Notes under the pieces: generated by a model | Told to the model about the DNA's origin: nothing | The model's input: only the letters and a program-made list of their open reading frames with translations | Databases searched by the model: none | Translations under genes and position numbers: made by a program | Shown here: positions 33,370-44,756 of the stretch, piece by piece | How positions within the stretch are numbered: the stretch's first letter is position 1 | Layout of the letters: every line of letters starts with the position of its first letter | NCBI GenBank assembly: GCA_949361645.1 | Contig: OX442430.1 | Location: 6,570,081-6,634,080, forward strand | DNA from: Spongilla lacustris | Lineage: Eukaryota; Porifera; Demospongiae; Spongillida; Spongillidae | DNA length: 64,000 bases | Direction of reading: 5' to 3'

Positions 33370-34525
33370 GTACTCGGACGCTTTATGCCAAACAGTTACA
33401 TGTATTAGTATATCTGACATCAAGGGGCAGTCGGTAGGTATTGGCGTAATTGGCACTCTCTAAAACTGTTCCTAACGGTACTCGGACGTAATTATTGCTT
33501 TATACCAAACATGTATATCTGACATCAAGGGGCAGTCGGTAGGATTTTTCTACGATTTGTGGTGTAACTGGCGCTCTTTAAAACCTTTCCTATCTGGAGT
33601 TATACTCACCCATAAAGACGACGACGACGACTATGGACAAATTACGGTCTGGGAACGAGAACTACGACCTTTTTGTTCTCTTAAAGTAAACGGTCTGGCG
33701 ACTCGAACAAAACATGAAAATGATCGTCTTTCTATTGTGAATCAATAGCAATAAACAGCTACACTGTCCGTTTCTCGGTTCGTGAGTTATACGCGCGAAG
33801 CGTTTTTTAATGATATTCATGATACGGCACAAATCCTATATGAGAGTTACTGCCGTAACTCTCGATACACATATCGCGTGAACATTGCCATGGGAACGCT
33901 TTCATATAGCTCCATATGCATATTACGTATATCAGTAACATGCTTTATTTCCGTATCTGAGACCTGTAGATGTTCTTCCAGAATTTTCTAGATTTTTTGG
34001 TGTATTTTGCGCTCATTACAACCATTCCTATCCCGTGTTATACTCACCCAGAAAACTGTCGGAGGATAAATTTGGGACTGGGAACGAGAACTACGAGCTT
34101 TTTTGTTCTCTTAAAGTAAACAGTCTGGCGACTTGAACAAAACATAAAAAATGATCGTCTTTCCATTGTGGATCGATAGCAATAAAGAACTACACTATCC
34201 GTTTCTCGGTTCGTGAGTTATACGCGGATCGCTTTTTAATGATATTCATGATACGGCACAAATCCTATACAGTGCTCCCTCGATTATACGGAAAAGTATT
34301 ACCTCGATTATACGGAAAATAAGGCACATTCATTAGGTGTTAGGAAAACTATCCGTGTACTTAGCGGTAAGTTGTCTAAACCGCGGCGGCTTAGACAGCC
34401 TACCGCTAAGTACACGGATAGTTTTCCTAATACCCAATGAATGTGCCTTGTATAATCGAAGTAATACTTTTCCGTATAATCGAGGGAACACTGTATGAGA
34501 GTTACTTCCGTAACTCTCGATATTA
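33370..34525. repeat. Degenerate direct duplications of a 430-450 bp segment
   Basis: GTTATACTCACCCA at 33599 and 34036 starts two long copies (GGGAACGAGAACTACGA..., GTTTCTCGGTTCGTGAGTTA..., GATATTCATGATACGGCACA). Shorter units with ATATCTGACATCAAGGGGCA occur at 33411 and 33507. The second long copy is interrupted by the MITE at 34270-34493. Confidence 0.8.
34270..34493. mobile_element. 224-bp TA-target MITE (CAGTGCTCCCTCGATTATACGG type)
   Basis: TIRs CAGTGCTCCCTCGATTATAC and the inverse ending GAGGGAACACTG, flanked by TA. The homologous undisrupted site exists at 33832-33850 (AATCCTATATGAGAG), proving insertion and TA duplication. The termini resemble pogo/Tigger-group elements (inference). 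The arms fold over nearly the full length. Confidence 0.92.
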
Positions 34526-34877
34526 TATATCCATGTATACATGTATGCAACTAACTTCAACAACATTTTGAAGCAGTTAAAAAGATTTAACATCCATGCT
34601 GCGTGTTGTGACTCACTATCACAATCAAGACATTAATAAATTGCGTGCATGCATTTAGTGATTACATATCAGCCACTAAAAAGGTCCTCCGCTTTCTTCC
34701 TATAGTTTCATCCTAAATTCAATTATTATGAATAGGAATGCGAGGCCGGGGTTTCAGTCCAAAATTCCTAGGAGTAAAGGGATGCCGAGTTTCCTAGGAG
34801 AATTGGAGTGGGGGTGCCAAAATTCCTAGGAAAAATAGCACAGGGGTGCAAAAATTTTCAGGGATTCCATTTTTCCT
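34526..34877. other. Intergenic, no gene recognised
   Basis: Contains a short series of TTCCTAGGA motifs at 34766-34880. Confidence 0.5.
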
Positions 34878-35100
34878 ATGGAATTGGTATAGGCAAATGC
34901 AATAGTTACTATTGAGGAGGATCCTGTCTGTTAATTGCTGCATCAGTTGGACGCAGCTGATTGGACGTTGTACACGGGCATGTGACAATCAAGGTTGCAT
35001 GAGTCATTTAACAGCACACTTGTTCCTATAAACTGCTTTTTATAAGATTCAATGCGAGTATTTCTGTGCTACCCACAAGAATGGTACTGCGTGTCATAAA
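34878..35100 (+). promoter_or_regulatory. Upstream block shared by phospholipase copies 2 and 3 (copy 3 side)
   Basis: Homologous to 23121-23345. It contains TATAAACTGCTTTTTATAAG about 240 bp before the ATG, the most promoter-like signal seen near copy 3. The start site is not demonstrable from sequence. Confidence 0.6.
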
Positions 35101-35271
35101 GCTAAGGTATACGTACATCCCGCCGTTGCTGCGGCATACAGCCCATGAATATCATGCATAGTTATATTACATGTACATGTTCATTGATGTCTATATTCAT
35201 TGGTACGTGTAATAAAATTGTATATACGGTGCAATCACTGCACAGTGTCGGGGTGTGGCTGCCCGTGCATT

Positions 35272-37581
35272 ATGGCCGCAAAAGCTTACTACGTTGTGCA
35301 CACAGTTCAGAACTTCGAAGGTTCCCTGCCGCCGCCTGCAAGGCTCTTGAGGGAAGTGCGGTACCCGCCAGAAGACATTCCCGGCTACGTTACCTCTGTC
35401 ATGGGGCTGTGGGAAGTCAAGAAGAATGTAAGCGGGTTCCTATCCCAGTCGTACTTGGAAAGCGTGTTCAATCGCAAGGAGGGCTACAACATCCTTCTCT
35501 ATCAGAAAGACCCCATCTCTGGTAAAACTCTCGCCTTTGCGTTGCACGAGACGGCAGACTTAGAACTCTCGGAGAGAGCGTTCGGGCGCCTACGCAACAC
35601 CATCGAACCGTTGGTGGACGATTGCGAAGTGCTATTGACGAAGGAGCTGCTTGGCCTGATCATCCTCCCGGAACCTGTAGACCCGTCCAAACTATCCCTT
35701 CACCTCACCAACATGATGCGACTCCATCCCCGGGCACATTCGGATTGGTTCTGCGTCATACAATCTCTCACAGTGGCAGCGCTTCGGAAAGACGACGAGG
35801 AAAGTGTGGACGCCCTGTTGGAGCAAGACGTTATGGATGTGGGCGTTACAGATCGGTCCGGCAACACTCTACTGCACTACGCCAACTCGGTCCGAAACGT
35901 CCGCAAGACGTTACGAAAGGCAAGCACTAGCGAGAAGAGGGAGAAGCTTTTAAATGGGACTAACAGCCAAGGCATGACCGCGTTGGACGTTGCTGTAGAG
36001 CACAATCAAGCGGATATTGTGAAGGAGTTGCTAGAATCCGGAGCACGTTTCGGAAACCGTCCGGAAAGGCGTACGCTCCATCTTGCCGCTGCAAATCGTA
36101 CCACTCAGGGCATCGCAGCGGTCATGCAGCAGAGTGACAAGGTCATAGGATTCGATCTCAAAAACGCGATCAATTCTATAGACGACGATGGGTTCACGCC
36201 CCTGATGATATCCGTTCGTCAGCAGCACATGGACGGATGCTGCGTTTTTCTCCAAGCCGGGGCAGACCCGGACATAAAGCACCGCAAAACCGGCTGCACA
36301 GCTATGCATTACGCCGCGGAACTAGGAAACACCGTCATAGTGAAGGCACTTATAGCGTTTGATGCTAAAATCGACATCAAGGACAACGAAGGCAAGACGC
36401 CTCTCGACATGGCACGAATGTCAAGTCGCTGCACAAAGGAATTCAAGGAAACCATTGAGATTCTTGATAAAACTATGGAGCTGGTTGCTAAAGCTCAAAC
36501 CGAACTCTCGAGGAGTGGCGAACAAACGTCGCTGTCCATTCCGCCGGACTCGATCGTTCTCTTGAGCATGGACGGTGGAGGATGCCGCGGATTGCTCACG
36601 TGCCAAACACTCGCTGCCATTCAAAAACGAATGACTGATCTCCAACCGGACTGCAGCCCGTTACAAACGTACGTCGACTACATTGCCGGAACGAGCGCGG
36701 GCGGCCTCATCGGTTTGTGCATCGCATCAGGCACCACATTAGGGGGAACCAGGGCTACGATCTTCAAGGTTGCCGAAGAGGTATTTAAGCACCCTCCTAC
36801 TTTCCCCGCTCACGTGGTAGACAAGACGACTAAGGAGACTTTTGGTAGCGAGCAGATCTTCACGGCTGACATACCGGAATGGCCACGCCTCATCGTGACG
36901 ACCGTTCTTGCAGACCGTAATCCCCCCGTCCTTCACCTCATGTGCAACTACGGGGAGGCCAGGAATGACCAGAAGCCACCCCACGAGTGGAAGCTGTGGG
37001 AGGTGGGTCGCGCTACGTCCGCCGCTCCCATATACTTTCCGCCGCACGAAGAGAAGTTCGTCGACGGCGGGGTGATGGCCAACAACCCAACCGTCGACGC
37101 CATGGTCGAAATATTCAGTCAGGACGAGAAGGCCAAACTGGGGCTCGTCGTCTCCATAGGAACGGGAGTCGCTCCCATCGCTAAAGTGGATAATGTCGGG
37201 ATACTCGTTCCCAACCTACAAAACGTGCTGAAAAGCATTCCCAAGCTCGTCCAAACGTTTTCCGGACTCTCCCATCTTCTGCAGCTCTTTATAGCTCAGT
37301 CTACGCGGTCTGACGGACAGGAAGTATCACGTGCACGCATGTGGTGCAAGAGCTTGAACGTTCCATATTTCAGATTCTCTCCTGATGTGGAAAAACTTGT
37401 TGACTTGGCCGAAAACGACAAAGCCGTCCTAACGGACCTTATGTACCAAGGAGCGCTTTACAATCTAGGCATTGCCAAGGACATTGATACCGTTGCCCGT
37501 TACTTACTATCACGACCCGGCCGTAAAGCAAAGAATCGAGTTCGTGGAAGTGTATCGTACGGAAGCGGTACCAGTAATTGA
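35272..37581 (+). CDS. Ankyrin-patatin phospholipase, copy 3, single exon
   Basis: 769 residues from ATG 35272. The frame stays open 24 codons upstream, but MAAKAYY is the conserved start. Same architecture as copy 2: N-terminal domain, ankyrin units (about 175-400), a short linker where it has KEFKETIEILDKTMEL and lacks SELE relative to copy 2, then patatin with DGGGCRG, S475 in GTSAGG and D598. The tail GRKAKNRVRGSVSYGSGTSN is a little different from copy 2. No stop, frameshift or intron. Upstream sequence is shared with copy 2 and 3' sequence (GTATAAAATGTAGCC) with copies 2 and 4. Probably a functional calcium-independent phospholipase; substrate unknown. Confidence 0.93.
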   Translation: MAAKAYYVVHTVQNFEGSLPPPARLLREVRYPPEDIPGYVTSVMGLWEVKKNVSGFLSQSYLESVFNRKEGYNILLYQKDPISGKTLAFALHETADLELSERAFGRLRNTIEPLVDDCEVLLTKELLGLIILPEPVDPSKLSLHLTNMMRLHPRAHSDWFCVIQSLTVAALRKDDEESVDALLEQDVMDVGVTDRSGNTLLHYANSVRNVRKTLRKASTSEKREKLLNGTNSQGMTALDVAVEHNQADIVKELLESGARFGNRPERRTLHLAAANRTTQGIAAVMQQSDKVIGFDLKNAINSIDDDGFTPLMISVRQQHMDGCCVFLQAGADPDIKHRKTGCTAMHYAAELGNTVIVKALIAFDAKIDIKDNEGKTPLDMARMSSRCTKEFKETIEILDKTMELVAKAQTELSRSGEQTSLSIPPDSIVLLSMDGGGCRGLLTCQTLAAIQKRMTDLQPDCSPLQTYVDYIAGTSAGGLIGLCIASGTTLGGTRATIFKVAEEVFKHPPTFPAHVVDKTTKETFGSEQIFTADIPEWPRLIVTTVLADRNPPVLHLMCNYGEARNDQKPPHEWKLWEVGRATSAAPIYFPPHEEKFVDGGVMANNPTVDAMVEIFSQDEKAKLGLVVSIGTGVAPIAKVDNVGILVPNLQNVLKSIPKLVQTFSGLSHLLQLFIAQSTRSDGQEVSRARMWCKSLNVPYFRFSPDVEKLVDLAENDKAVLTDLMYQGALYNLGIAKDIDTVARYLLSRPGRKAKNRVRGSVSYGSGTSN

Positions 37582-37729
37582 GTATATGCATGATTTTATA
37601 GTTTTATCAAAGAGTATAAAATGTAGCCAAATGAATATATATATGCGTGCATATGAAAGAGGTTTTCCATGAAGTATGGGGGGTGCATGCCACTCTTCTT
37701 ATTCTGTGCTACAGCTGTAATCTACAGTA

Positions 37730-38679
37730 GGGGAGGAGTGGGTTAGTTGAGCCACTGGGTTAGTTGAGCCACCCCCTGTTTTAGCTCCATGAAGAAACAT
37801 AATTGAATTATGTTAACATATATTGGCATTAAGTGTTATGACTAGATTTTTGTCCTAATTTAGGATTTTGTTTTAGTATTCATCAGAATATGAAATTCAA
37901 AAATAAGAATTTTGATGATCAAAGTGAAATTCTGTTTTTACGGTTTGTGCCCTCATAATTTCTACACAATGACTATATTCTTGTTTCAGTCTTGGGTGTT
38001 TGAAAGTACATGTATGCAGCTATATTTATGTTTTTAATGAATTCTATACTTTGCTTCCTTTTTATACAACTTAGGTAGTTACAGGAAAAGTTAGTAGTGG
38101 GGTTAGTTGAGCCATTTGCAAAGGGGGTTAGTTGAGCCATACGCTTTAGCTGCAATTGTATGGCATTAAAATGATTTATTGATTGACGCAATAGAAATAG
38201 TGAGCTATGCTTATTTGGCTATGCAGCAATCTCAGAAGTATTCTGTTTTAATTTCTAAATAGAAAAATGACTTTGAATAACGTTAAAAACACTTGCCGAT
38301 CAATTTCAAGAGCTCTCATTGAAAAAGTGTCATGTATGAATTTGCTTTTATCAATGATTTGACAACATAAGGCCTACTGAGACCTACTTATGTTAGCAAT
38401 TATTGTGCAAATAACTTTGGCTGAAGGCAGCATATGGCTGAACTGACCCATGTACCTGGCACAACTAACCCACTTGGCTGGGTTAGTTGTGCCATTTGAC
38501 ACCTGTTGATTTTTAATAATGTCCCTATTCTCACGTACATCTCCAGTCTCTAACATTCCTATGACATGTACCCAAGTGATGCCCCTTTACATCAGAGTAT
38601 TAACCTCTGCTTAATACCAAACCTCAGAGGCAGTATAAACCTAAACCTAAAAAGTGGCTCAACTAACCCACTCCTCCCC
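37730..38679. mobile_element. 950-bp non-autonomous TA-target element with repeated GGTTAGTTGAGCCA motifs
   Basis: The termini begin GGGGAGGAGTGGGTTAGTTG and are perfectly inverted for about 26 bp, flanked by TA on both sides. The internal sequence repeats GGTTAGTTGAGCCA or its inverse at least five more times (about 37760, 38101, 38126, 38458, 38480), like subterminal transposase-binding sites. No long open frame. Confidence 0.85.
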
Positions 38680-39279
38680 TAGGTACTTGGATATCTTTTT
38701 CAAATTGATAATTTTGCAACAATTCGCATGGTTCTAAAACGAGTAAAAAATGTGCATTCCAACGGTATATTACTTATCTTTTTTCATTCGGTCAATACGG
38801 CAGCATAAAGCGGTACTTTTGAATGTATGGAATTGAATGACCGCGCAAAAAAAAACTATGCCGGTTTAACTTATATTCGCTACATTAATATTGATCTTAC
38901 CAAATATGCTACTGCAGCCCAATATATAAGGAGTAACTGCCACACATACCTGCATATAAAAATCCTTTTTAGAAGGTACTACAGTCGATATTATGCATAA
39001 AATCATGCCAAATATGCAGGCTGCTCATGGTAGCGATATAGAAACATATATAGCCAAATGTATATATATATCATGTTCTCGGAAACAAAATTTTACCATT
39101 CAATGAAAAAGGCATTTCACATGTCAGGAATTAAAATCAACAAAAATAATATTTCCAGTAATACAGCTGTAATATGCATATTTTTTCATCTTCCTCGATG
39201 TCTTCCTGTGTCCAGTAACAGTTGGTGGCTTTGGGAACTTTTTACCAGTACTTTTCACTGAAATAATGTGTCTATGATG
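38680..39279. other. Intergenic, no gene recognised
   Basis: AT-rich, no supportable feature. Confidence 0.5.
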
Positions 39280-39890
39280 CAGAATATTTTGTTTTTGCTC
39301 AGCAACTCTGTCGGTTAAGGTATTTTTGAAATGGTTAAGTATTGTTGACCTTACATATAAAAATGAATTCTGCAACTGAATACAGAAATCATATGAGTCA
39401 AGCTATATCACTGATGTGAAACATAGTCTTCTGTTTGACCAGAGGCTATAGCACCTAATTGCAGTACATACGAAGTTACTGGCACAGTGTGCACACTGAT
39501 ATGGAGGTCATTGATGTCCCATGCATCAACTGTTGTTGAGTCCCATGAAAGAGTGAGATTTTTATTTGCATACATTACTTCACTTACCTAAATATCACTG
39601 ATGATCCCTAATTTACACATTGATATACTGTACTACTATGAGGAAGACTATCAATAGTTGTACCCACCAATTCAAAAAGTATTGCGCTAATCACATTACA
39701 CACATGTGTTATGGGTGCTCCATATTGGAGGCAATAGTAAATAGCCTTGCAGCAAGCAGTGCTATATTTCTTGCTATCATTTCTGGTCATGATGATATTT
39801 GAGCCTGATAATCGATGTAGCAATTCTTCATTACTTACATGTAATTCTATGTTTTGAACCAAATCAGTGATTTTGTTTTGCAAATCTCCT
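39280..39890 (-). pseudogene. Transposase-like gene relic
   Basis: A minus-strand frame from 39883 gives DLVQNIELHVSNEELLHRL...GAPITHVCNVISAIL...DSLPHSSTVYQCV. After a 29-bp frame-changing interval it resumes (39580-39412) as EVMYANKNLTLSWDSTTVDA...GQTEDYVSHQ. A further frame near 39290-39370 gives NHFKNTLTDRVAEQ. The LTLSWD...D pattern preceded by an LPS-STV helix resembles repeated transposase-derived proteins of invertebrates, with the first Asp perhaps catalytic (inference). Stops and frame changes make it a relic. Confidence 0.5.
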
Positions 39891-41432
39891 CTGTGTTATC
39901 TTACATCCCTTGTGTACAGACAGCAACTTTTTATATTTACACTGAATAAACTGCTGGTATGTGCCACTTATGAATTTCTTTATTTAGCTGTTTTATTAAT
40001 TTTAAGTTTATTCAGCTCTTAACATAAGGTGGATTGCACTTTACATTTATCCAGCTCTGTATTCAAAACTGGTAGAGGAACAGCTACATTTTCAGCTGTG
40101 TCAACAGACACTATAAACTGCTCATTGAGAAACACCTGTACTTCAGCCCAACACCTTGTAAAATTTTGACATTATGACGTATTGCCCACCGCAACACATC
40201 AGGTGTAGTGCTGAGACTGCTTCCAGCAGAGTGCTCAATAATTATATGATACTTCTTGTATTTTCAAAACGTTGGGATGCTATGTTAGTGTGGATGTAAA
40301 AACACCAAGCCCCTTTCGTATCATGGGTGCTTACAGTTAGTTACATTCATTAAATGTAATTTCCACCACTCTGGACAGCATTTATTCGAGACTAAACCTT
40401 TCCCTTGTGCGCTCGAATGCCAGAGCATTTCTTGCAAGGGCAGGTCCCCGTGCTAAAGTCTCAGATCTCTACTTAGATAGTTGACTCATACATAGTTACA
40501 TAGTTTACTAGTTAAATATTGAAATTTGTGTTTAACATGTAAAGCTAATGTTTAAACATAATTATTACAATTCCAAAAAAAAAAAATGGTAAAAAAAAAT
40601 TCTTTTCAAATCATCAGCAACAGTCTTCATTATCCATGCAAGTACACACAGAAGTGTTGAATAAAAATATAGAATTTCATAAACATAGTATTAAAAAACG
40701 AATAATAAGCTCACATTGCATGTTGCTATGACAAATTTTGATTAAATTGGTTTGATTGATAAGTGCACTGCGCTAAATCAGAATCTCGAGATATGCAAGG
40801 CGCTTATACTACATAAGCAGCAGAGTCTGAAAATAATCTAACTAAAGAACCCACGGCAACGATAAGTTGCGTTTTATATAGAACACCTCTTTAACACTCT
40901 CTACCCACGTAAAAAAAAAAGTGAAAAACATATCTTTGTAACATTAAGGCAAATAAGTATGACGTCCCACTGTCATAAAAGCTATTAGCTTTCACGATAA
41001 TCGCGTACCTTAAACCATATGAAGCCGTTCGTGGAGGCTTCGAGACAACACCCTGCGCATCGTCTAGCTGATTGCCCTCATACTTAAATGAGTAATGCAA
41101 CTAGGTGTCCTTAATGCCTTTATATATAGGAACCCATTCAATGCGCTACAAAATTCTATAACCAGCAAACCATACCCTTTTTTGACACGCCCACAACTTA
41201 CTACTGCGAATCATTTCACCGTATACAACGAATAGCTAATGCTAAAAGAAGCCATGGGCTACCTTTATAGAATATAGCAAGCACAACAGAACTCGAAACC
41301 AGCACAAACAATCGATCGCCACAAATCAATCCTCTCCGGCAGTCAAAAATTACGGCACAATTTTTGGGAGACAATTTTTTACGGTAGTTACGCGATTTAT
41401 CCAAGTACCTATCTACAGTGGAGATCGTGATA
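39891..41432. other. Intergenic, no gene recognised
   Basis: AT-rich sequence with poly-A runs at about 40575 and 40910. Open frames of up to 107 codons have no recognisable features. Confidence 0.5.
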
Positions 41433-43098
41433 GTTGAACGAAAAAAAAAATTGACATTAATTTTATGTTTCTTTGAATTAAAAACAATAACCACATGTGA
41501 TATTGAAAATCTAACTGCACAGATACATGGGCTATACAATTGTCATCAAGTAGTAAAAAAAATATTGTGTGTCACGTGACTGTCACTTTCTACCACTTTC
41601 GTTTTCAGTGACCCCAGTCTTGTCAACTGAGTTTTCCTATTTATCTTCAGTCAGGGATAGCGGATCCGGATGATTATTGGAATGTAGCTTAAGCACCAAC
41701 CTCTAAATGATTTGGCCGATCCAGATTCTGAACCCGGGAAACCGTTCGGTTATTGTCGAGTGATACGTAACGTAGCTTATAAGGACTAAAAGTGTTAAGC
41801 ATTTTGTTTTGCGTAGCGCTCGATTCTTGCTAGATAAAGCATTCAGTTATTCCGAAGGATGATCATTGCATCGTTTGGACCCCTTTTACAATGTACCAGC
41901 TTGTTTTTCCTTTAGAATTCGGGTTGCCTAACATCTGGCTTTAAAAACAGCACCATTTTCGGATGAATTTCATTAAAACGATGCCTTTATAAACAGTTAT
42001 TCTCAGTTATGACTCAAACCTTAACCAAGAACGGTTCTTTTCAGAACCAAGCATAATCCATCTGTGAACGACGGCGGAGAGCAAGCAAAGGGGTAGAGCG
42101 TACTTGGGCATCGCTGCAGGAGAGAAAAGTGCCGAGAGTAATCCCAGCGATGCCCAACCGCCGCCCAGGTATGCTCTACCCCTATACTTACTCTCCACCA
42201 TTGGTCACACAGCGGCGGCGGAACTGGGGGGGTAGGGGGGGTATTTACCCCCCCAACTTTACCGAGTAGAATTATTATTAGCCGTAACTAACCGTGTTGT
42301 ACATTATAACCAAAGAGAACGGAAATCGGATGATATTAATAGTGTGAACCGTTAAGTAGCTACTCAACAAGCAGTTCATTTTCGCGTGCGCAACCACTAT
42401 CTACCACGCCCACTCATTATATATTCATAGACTTACCCCCCCACTTAAAAATACCTTCCGCCGCCCCCGTCACAGCTGGAAAGAACCGTTTTCAGCTTGA
42501 GTCGTACCACCGGACCGCCCACTTTATTAGCAATAACTGATCATAACTGCAAGTTCTAATGAAATTCATCTGAATATGGTGCTGTTTTTAAAGCCAGAAG
42601 TTTGGCAACCAGAATACTAGCTAGTGGAAAAACAAGCTGGTACACTGTAAAAAGGGGCCCAAACGATGCAATAATCATCGCTCGGAACAACTACATGCTT
42701 CGATTAGCATGAATCGAGCGCTTCGAAACACAAAATGCCAAACACGTATAGTCTTTATAAGTTACGTATCGCTCGAAAATACCCGAACGGTTTCCCGGGT
42801 TCAGAATCTGGCATGGGCCAAATCATTTAGAGGTTGTTGCTTACGCTACATCCTAATAATCATCCAGATCCGCTATCCCTGAGTGAACATAAATAGGAAA
42901 ACTCAGTTGACAAGACTGGGGTCACTGAAAACGAAAGTGGTAGAACGTGACAGTCACGTGATGCATCATATTTTTGTCTACTTGATGACAATTGTATAGC
43001 CCATGTATCTGTGCAGTTAGATTTTCAATATCACATGTGGTTATTGTTTTAAATTCAAGTGAACATAATATTAATGTCATTTTTTTTTTTCGTTCAAC
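41433..43098. mobile_element. 1.67-kb fold-back transposon with TA duplication
   Basis: GTTGAACGAAAAAAAAAATT and its inverse, flanked by TA. Arms of about 600 bp pair across a centre near 42250. The right side of the loop holds a nested GC-rich insert (about 42205-42475, CGGCGGCGGAACTGGGGGGG to CCGCCGCCCCCG). The arms share ordered motifs with the 23579-24881 fold-back (TCACGTGACT, CGTTTTCAGTGACC, CGGGAAACCGTTCGGT). A 16-bp hairpin GGTTCTTTTCAGAACC lies at 42033-42048. No transposase. Confidence 0.85.
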
Positions 43099-43529
43099 TA
43101 GCCCCGTTTATTAATTCTTATTTACCTCAGCCGCATATACATGTATGCATCAAGCAGGTTTCAAATGCATCATTCAGTTTAGGCCGGCTACCAGCTATCC
43201 CCTATCGTCGATGTGATATCGACGCATTCTGGGCTTAGATATGATGTAATATGATGTAACATGGCCTTAGGCATGGTCTTAGATGTGATGTAACCGACAG
43301 ACTAAATTAAACACCTGCCTTGTGAGATCAGCCATCTTTAGTAGGATTGAGCCCCTTTAAACTGCTGTTATAATTTTTTGTTGCTATATTACAGAATCTT
43401 ATGTATACATGTACATGTTAAATTTACTGATGTAGTACAGAGTTTAAATTTCATTACATTTATGTACTCCTTTTTTTTTTAAAGTTCAATTTGATTTTGC
43501 ATTGAATATCATGTATGACGAATTGCCAT
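43099..43529. other. Intergenic, no gene recognised
   Basis: Contains small repeats of GATGTAAT/GATGTAAC at 43238-43300 and no coding signal. Confidence 0.5.
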
Positions 43530-43868
43530 TGGATCCAACCACGTGCACAAGGTTCACTGTGCTTGGATCCGTCCACACAAGGCTCACTGTGCTTGGCCCG
43601 GGATGCAACATTACAAGGCTCACTGTGCTTGAGTAGCAATCCAAGCACACAAGGCACTGTGGTTGGGTAAAAATCCAATCACACAATGCTTGTATCCAAC
43701 CACACAAGGCTCACTGTGCTTGGGTAGCAATCCAAGCACACAAGGCACTGTGGTTGGGTAAAAATCCAATCACACAAGGTTTACTATATGCTTGTATCCA
43801 ACCACACAAGGCTCATGCACTGTGCTTGGATCCAACCACACAAGGCTCACTGTGCTTGGGTAGCAACT
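43530..43868. repeat. About 30-bp tandem repeat, first array
   Basis: Units CACAAGGCTCACTGTGCTTG plus a variable GGATCCAACCA or GGTAGCAATCC segment, 10 or so copies. The same unit occurs in inverted orientation at 44010-44195. Confidence 0.88.
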
Positions 43869-44009
43869 AAAAAGGCAGGAGATATAATGGCAGCACACTG
43901 CACCTGCATGGCTGGGGTGCCTGCTCGCGTATTGACCCTTTAAGTTTATAGCTTTTAGCTTAATCGCATGAATGAAGGCTGGCTGCAATTCTGTTTAAGG
44001 TATAAGCTT

Positions 44010-44195
44010 GAGCACTTGGATCCAAGCACAGTGAGCCTTTTGTGGTTGGATCCAAGCACAGTGAGCCTTTTGTGGTTGGATCCAAGCACAGTGAGCGTTG
44101 TATGATTGGATTTTTACCCAAACACAGTGCCTTGTGTGCTTGGACTGCTATCCAAGCACAGTGAGCCGGCCTTGTGTGCTTGGATCGACAAGAGA
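44010..44195. repeat. About 30-bp tandem repeat, second array, inverted
   Basis: TTGGATCCAAGCACAGTGAG units, the inverse of the 43530-43868 units, separated from them by about 140 bp, so the two arrays could pair. Confidence 0.88.
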
Positions 44196-44748
44196 TTTCG
44201 ATCTGACACACTCGCGCGTGTTGTTCATGCAGATCCCGAAATTTCTACGGTTCGATCAAACCCACTTGTCGAGAAGTTGTATGCGTTCGATTGCCTCCAT
44301 TGCAGCATTTTGTGAATACTCATGCAAGGGCGATCAATAAAAATGCACAAGATGTGACCAAACTCAACTGGGGGCCAGAGTGACATAATCCGGCATATCT
44401 CTCACAAAGGTCCGCTTTGAATTTATTGCCACATATATGTGTCGTTCTGCACTGACAGGCTCAGCAGAAACAGCTTATCGAAGTACCTTTGTCGTCCAGC
44501 AGCATCCAAAGAATCAAAGTAGCGCTCTTTCGTAGACATAACTTCAATCACGTGTTATTTCCATTGCCGCTCTAGCGAATCTTTCCAACCAGTGGGTGTG
44601 GTTTTACGTGACGTGAGATGATTAAATTCCTTCAAACATGCACCTTTCTGTTGGAAACTATCTATAAAAGTATATAATTATGATTCATGTGCATTCTATC
44701 TCTATACAGCATGTTTGTCAGCGGCCCGCGGAGACCTGTTCATTGTTG
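44196..44748. other. Intergenic, no gene recognised
   Basis: No feature supportable. The overlapping open frames are continuations from the repeat. Confidence 0.5.
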
Positions 44749-44756
44749 CATGGAAC

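Noticed and set aside
40380..40470. Possible tRNA-like fold
   Set aside because: No cloverleaf with A and B boxes could be assembled by eye.
42007..42201. Minus-strand open frame in the centre of the large fold-back as a captured gene
   Set aside because: It coincides with palindromic DNA, and no histone or other protein was recognised despite the nearby histone-like hairpin.
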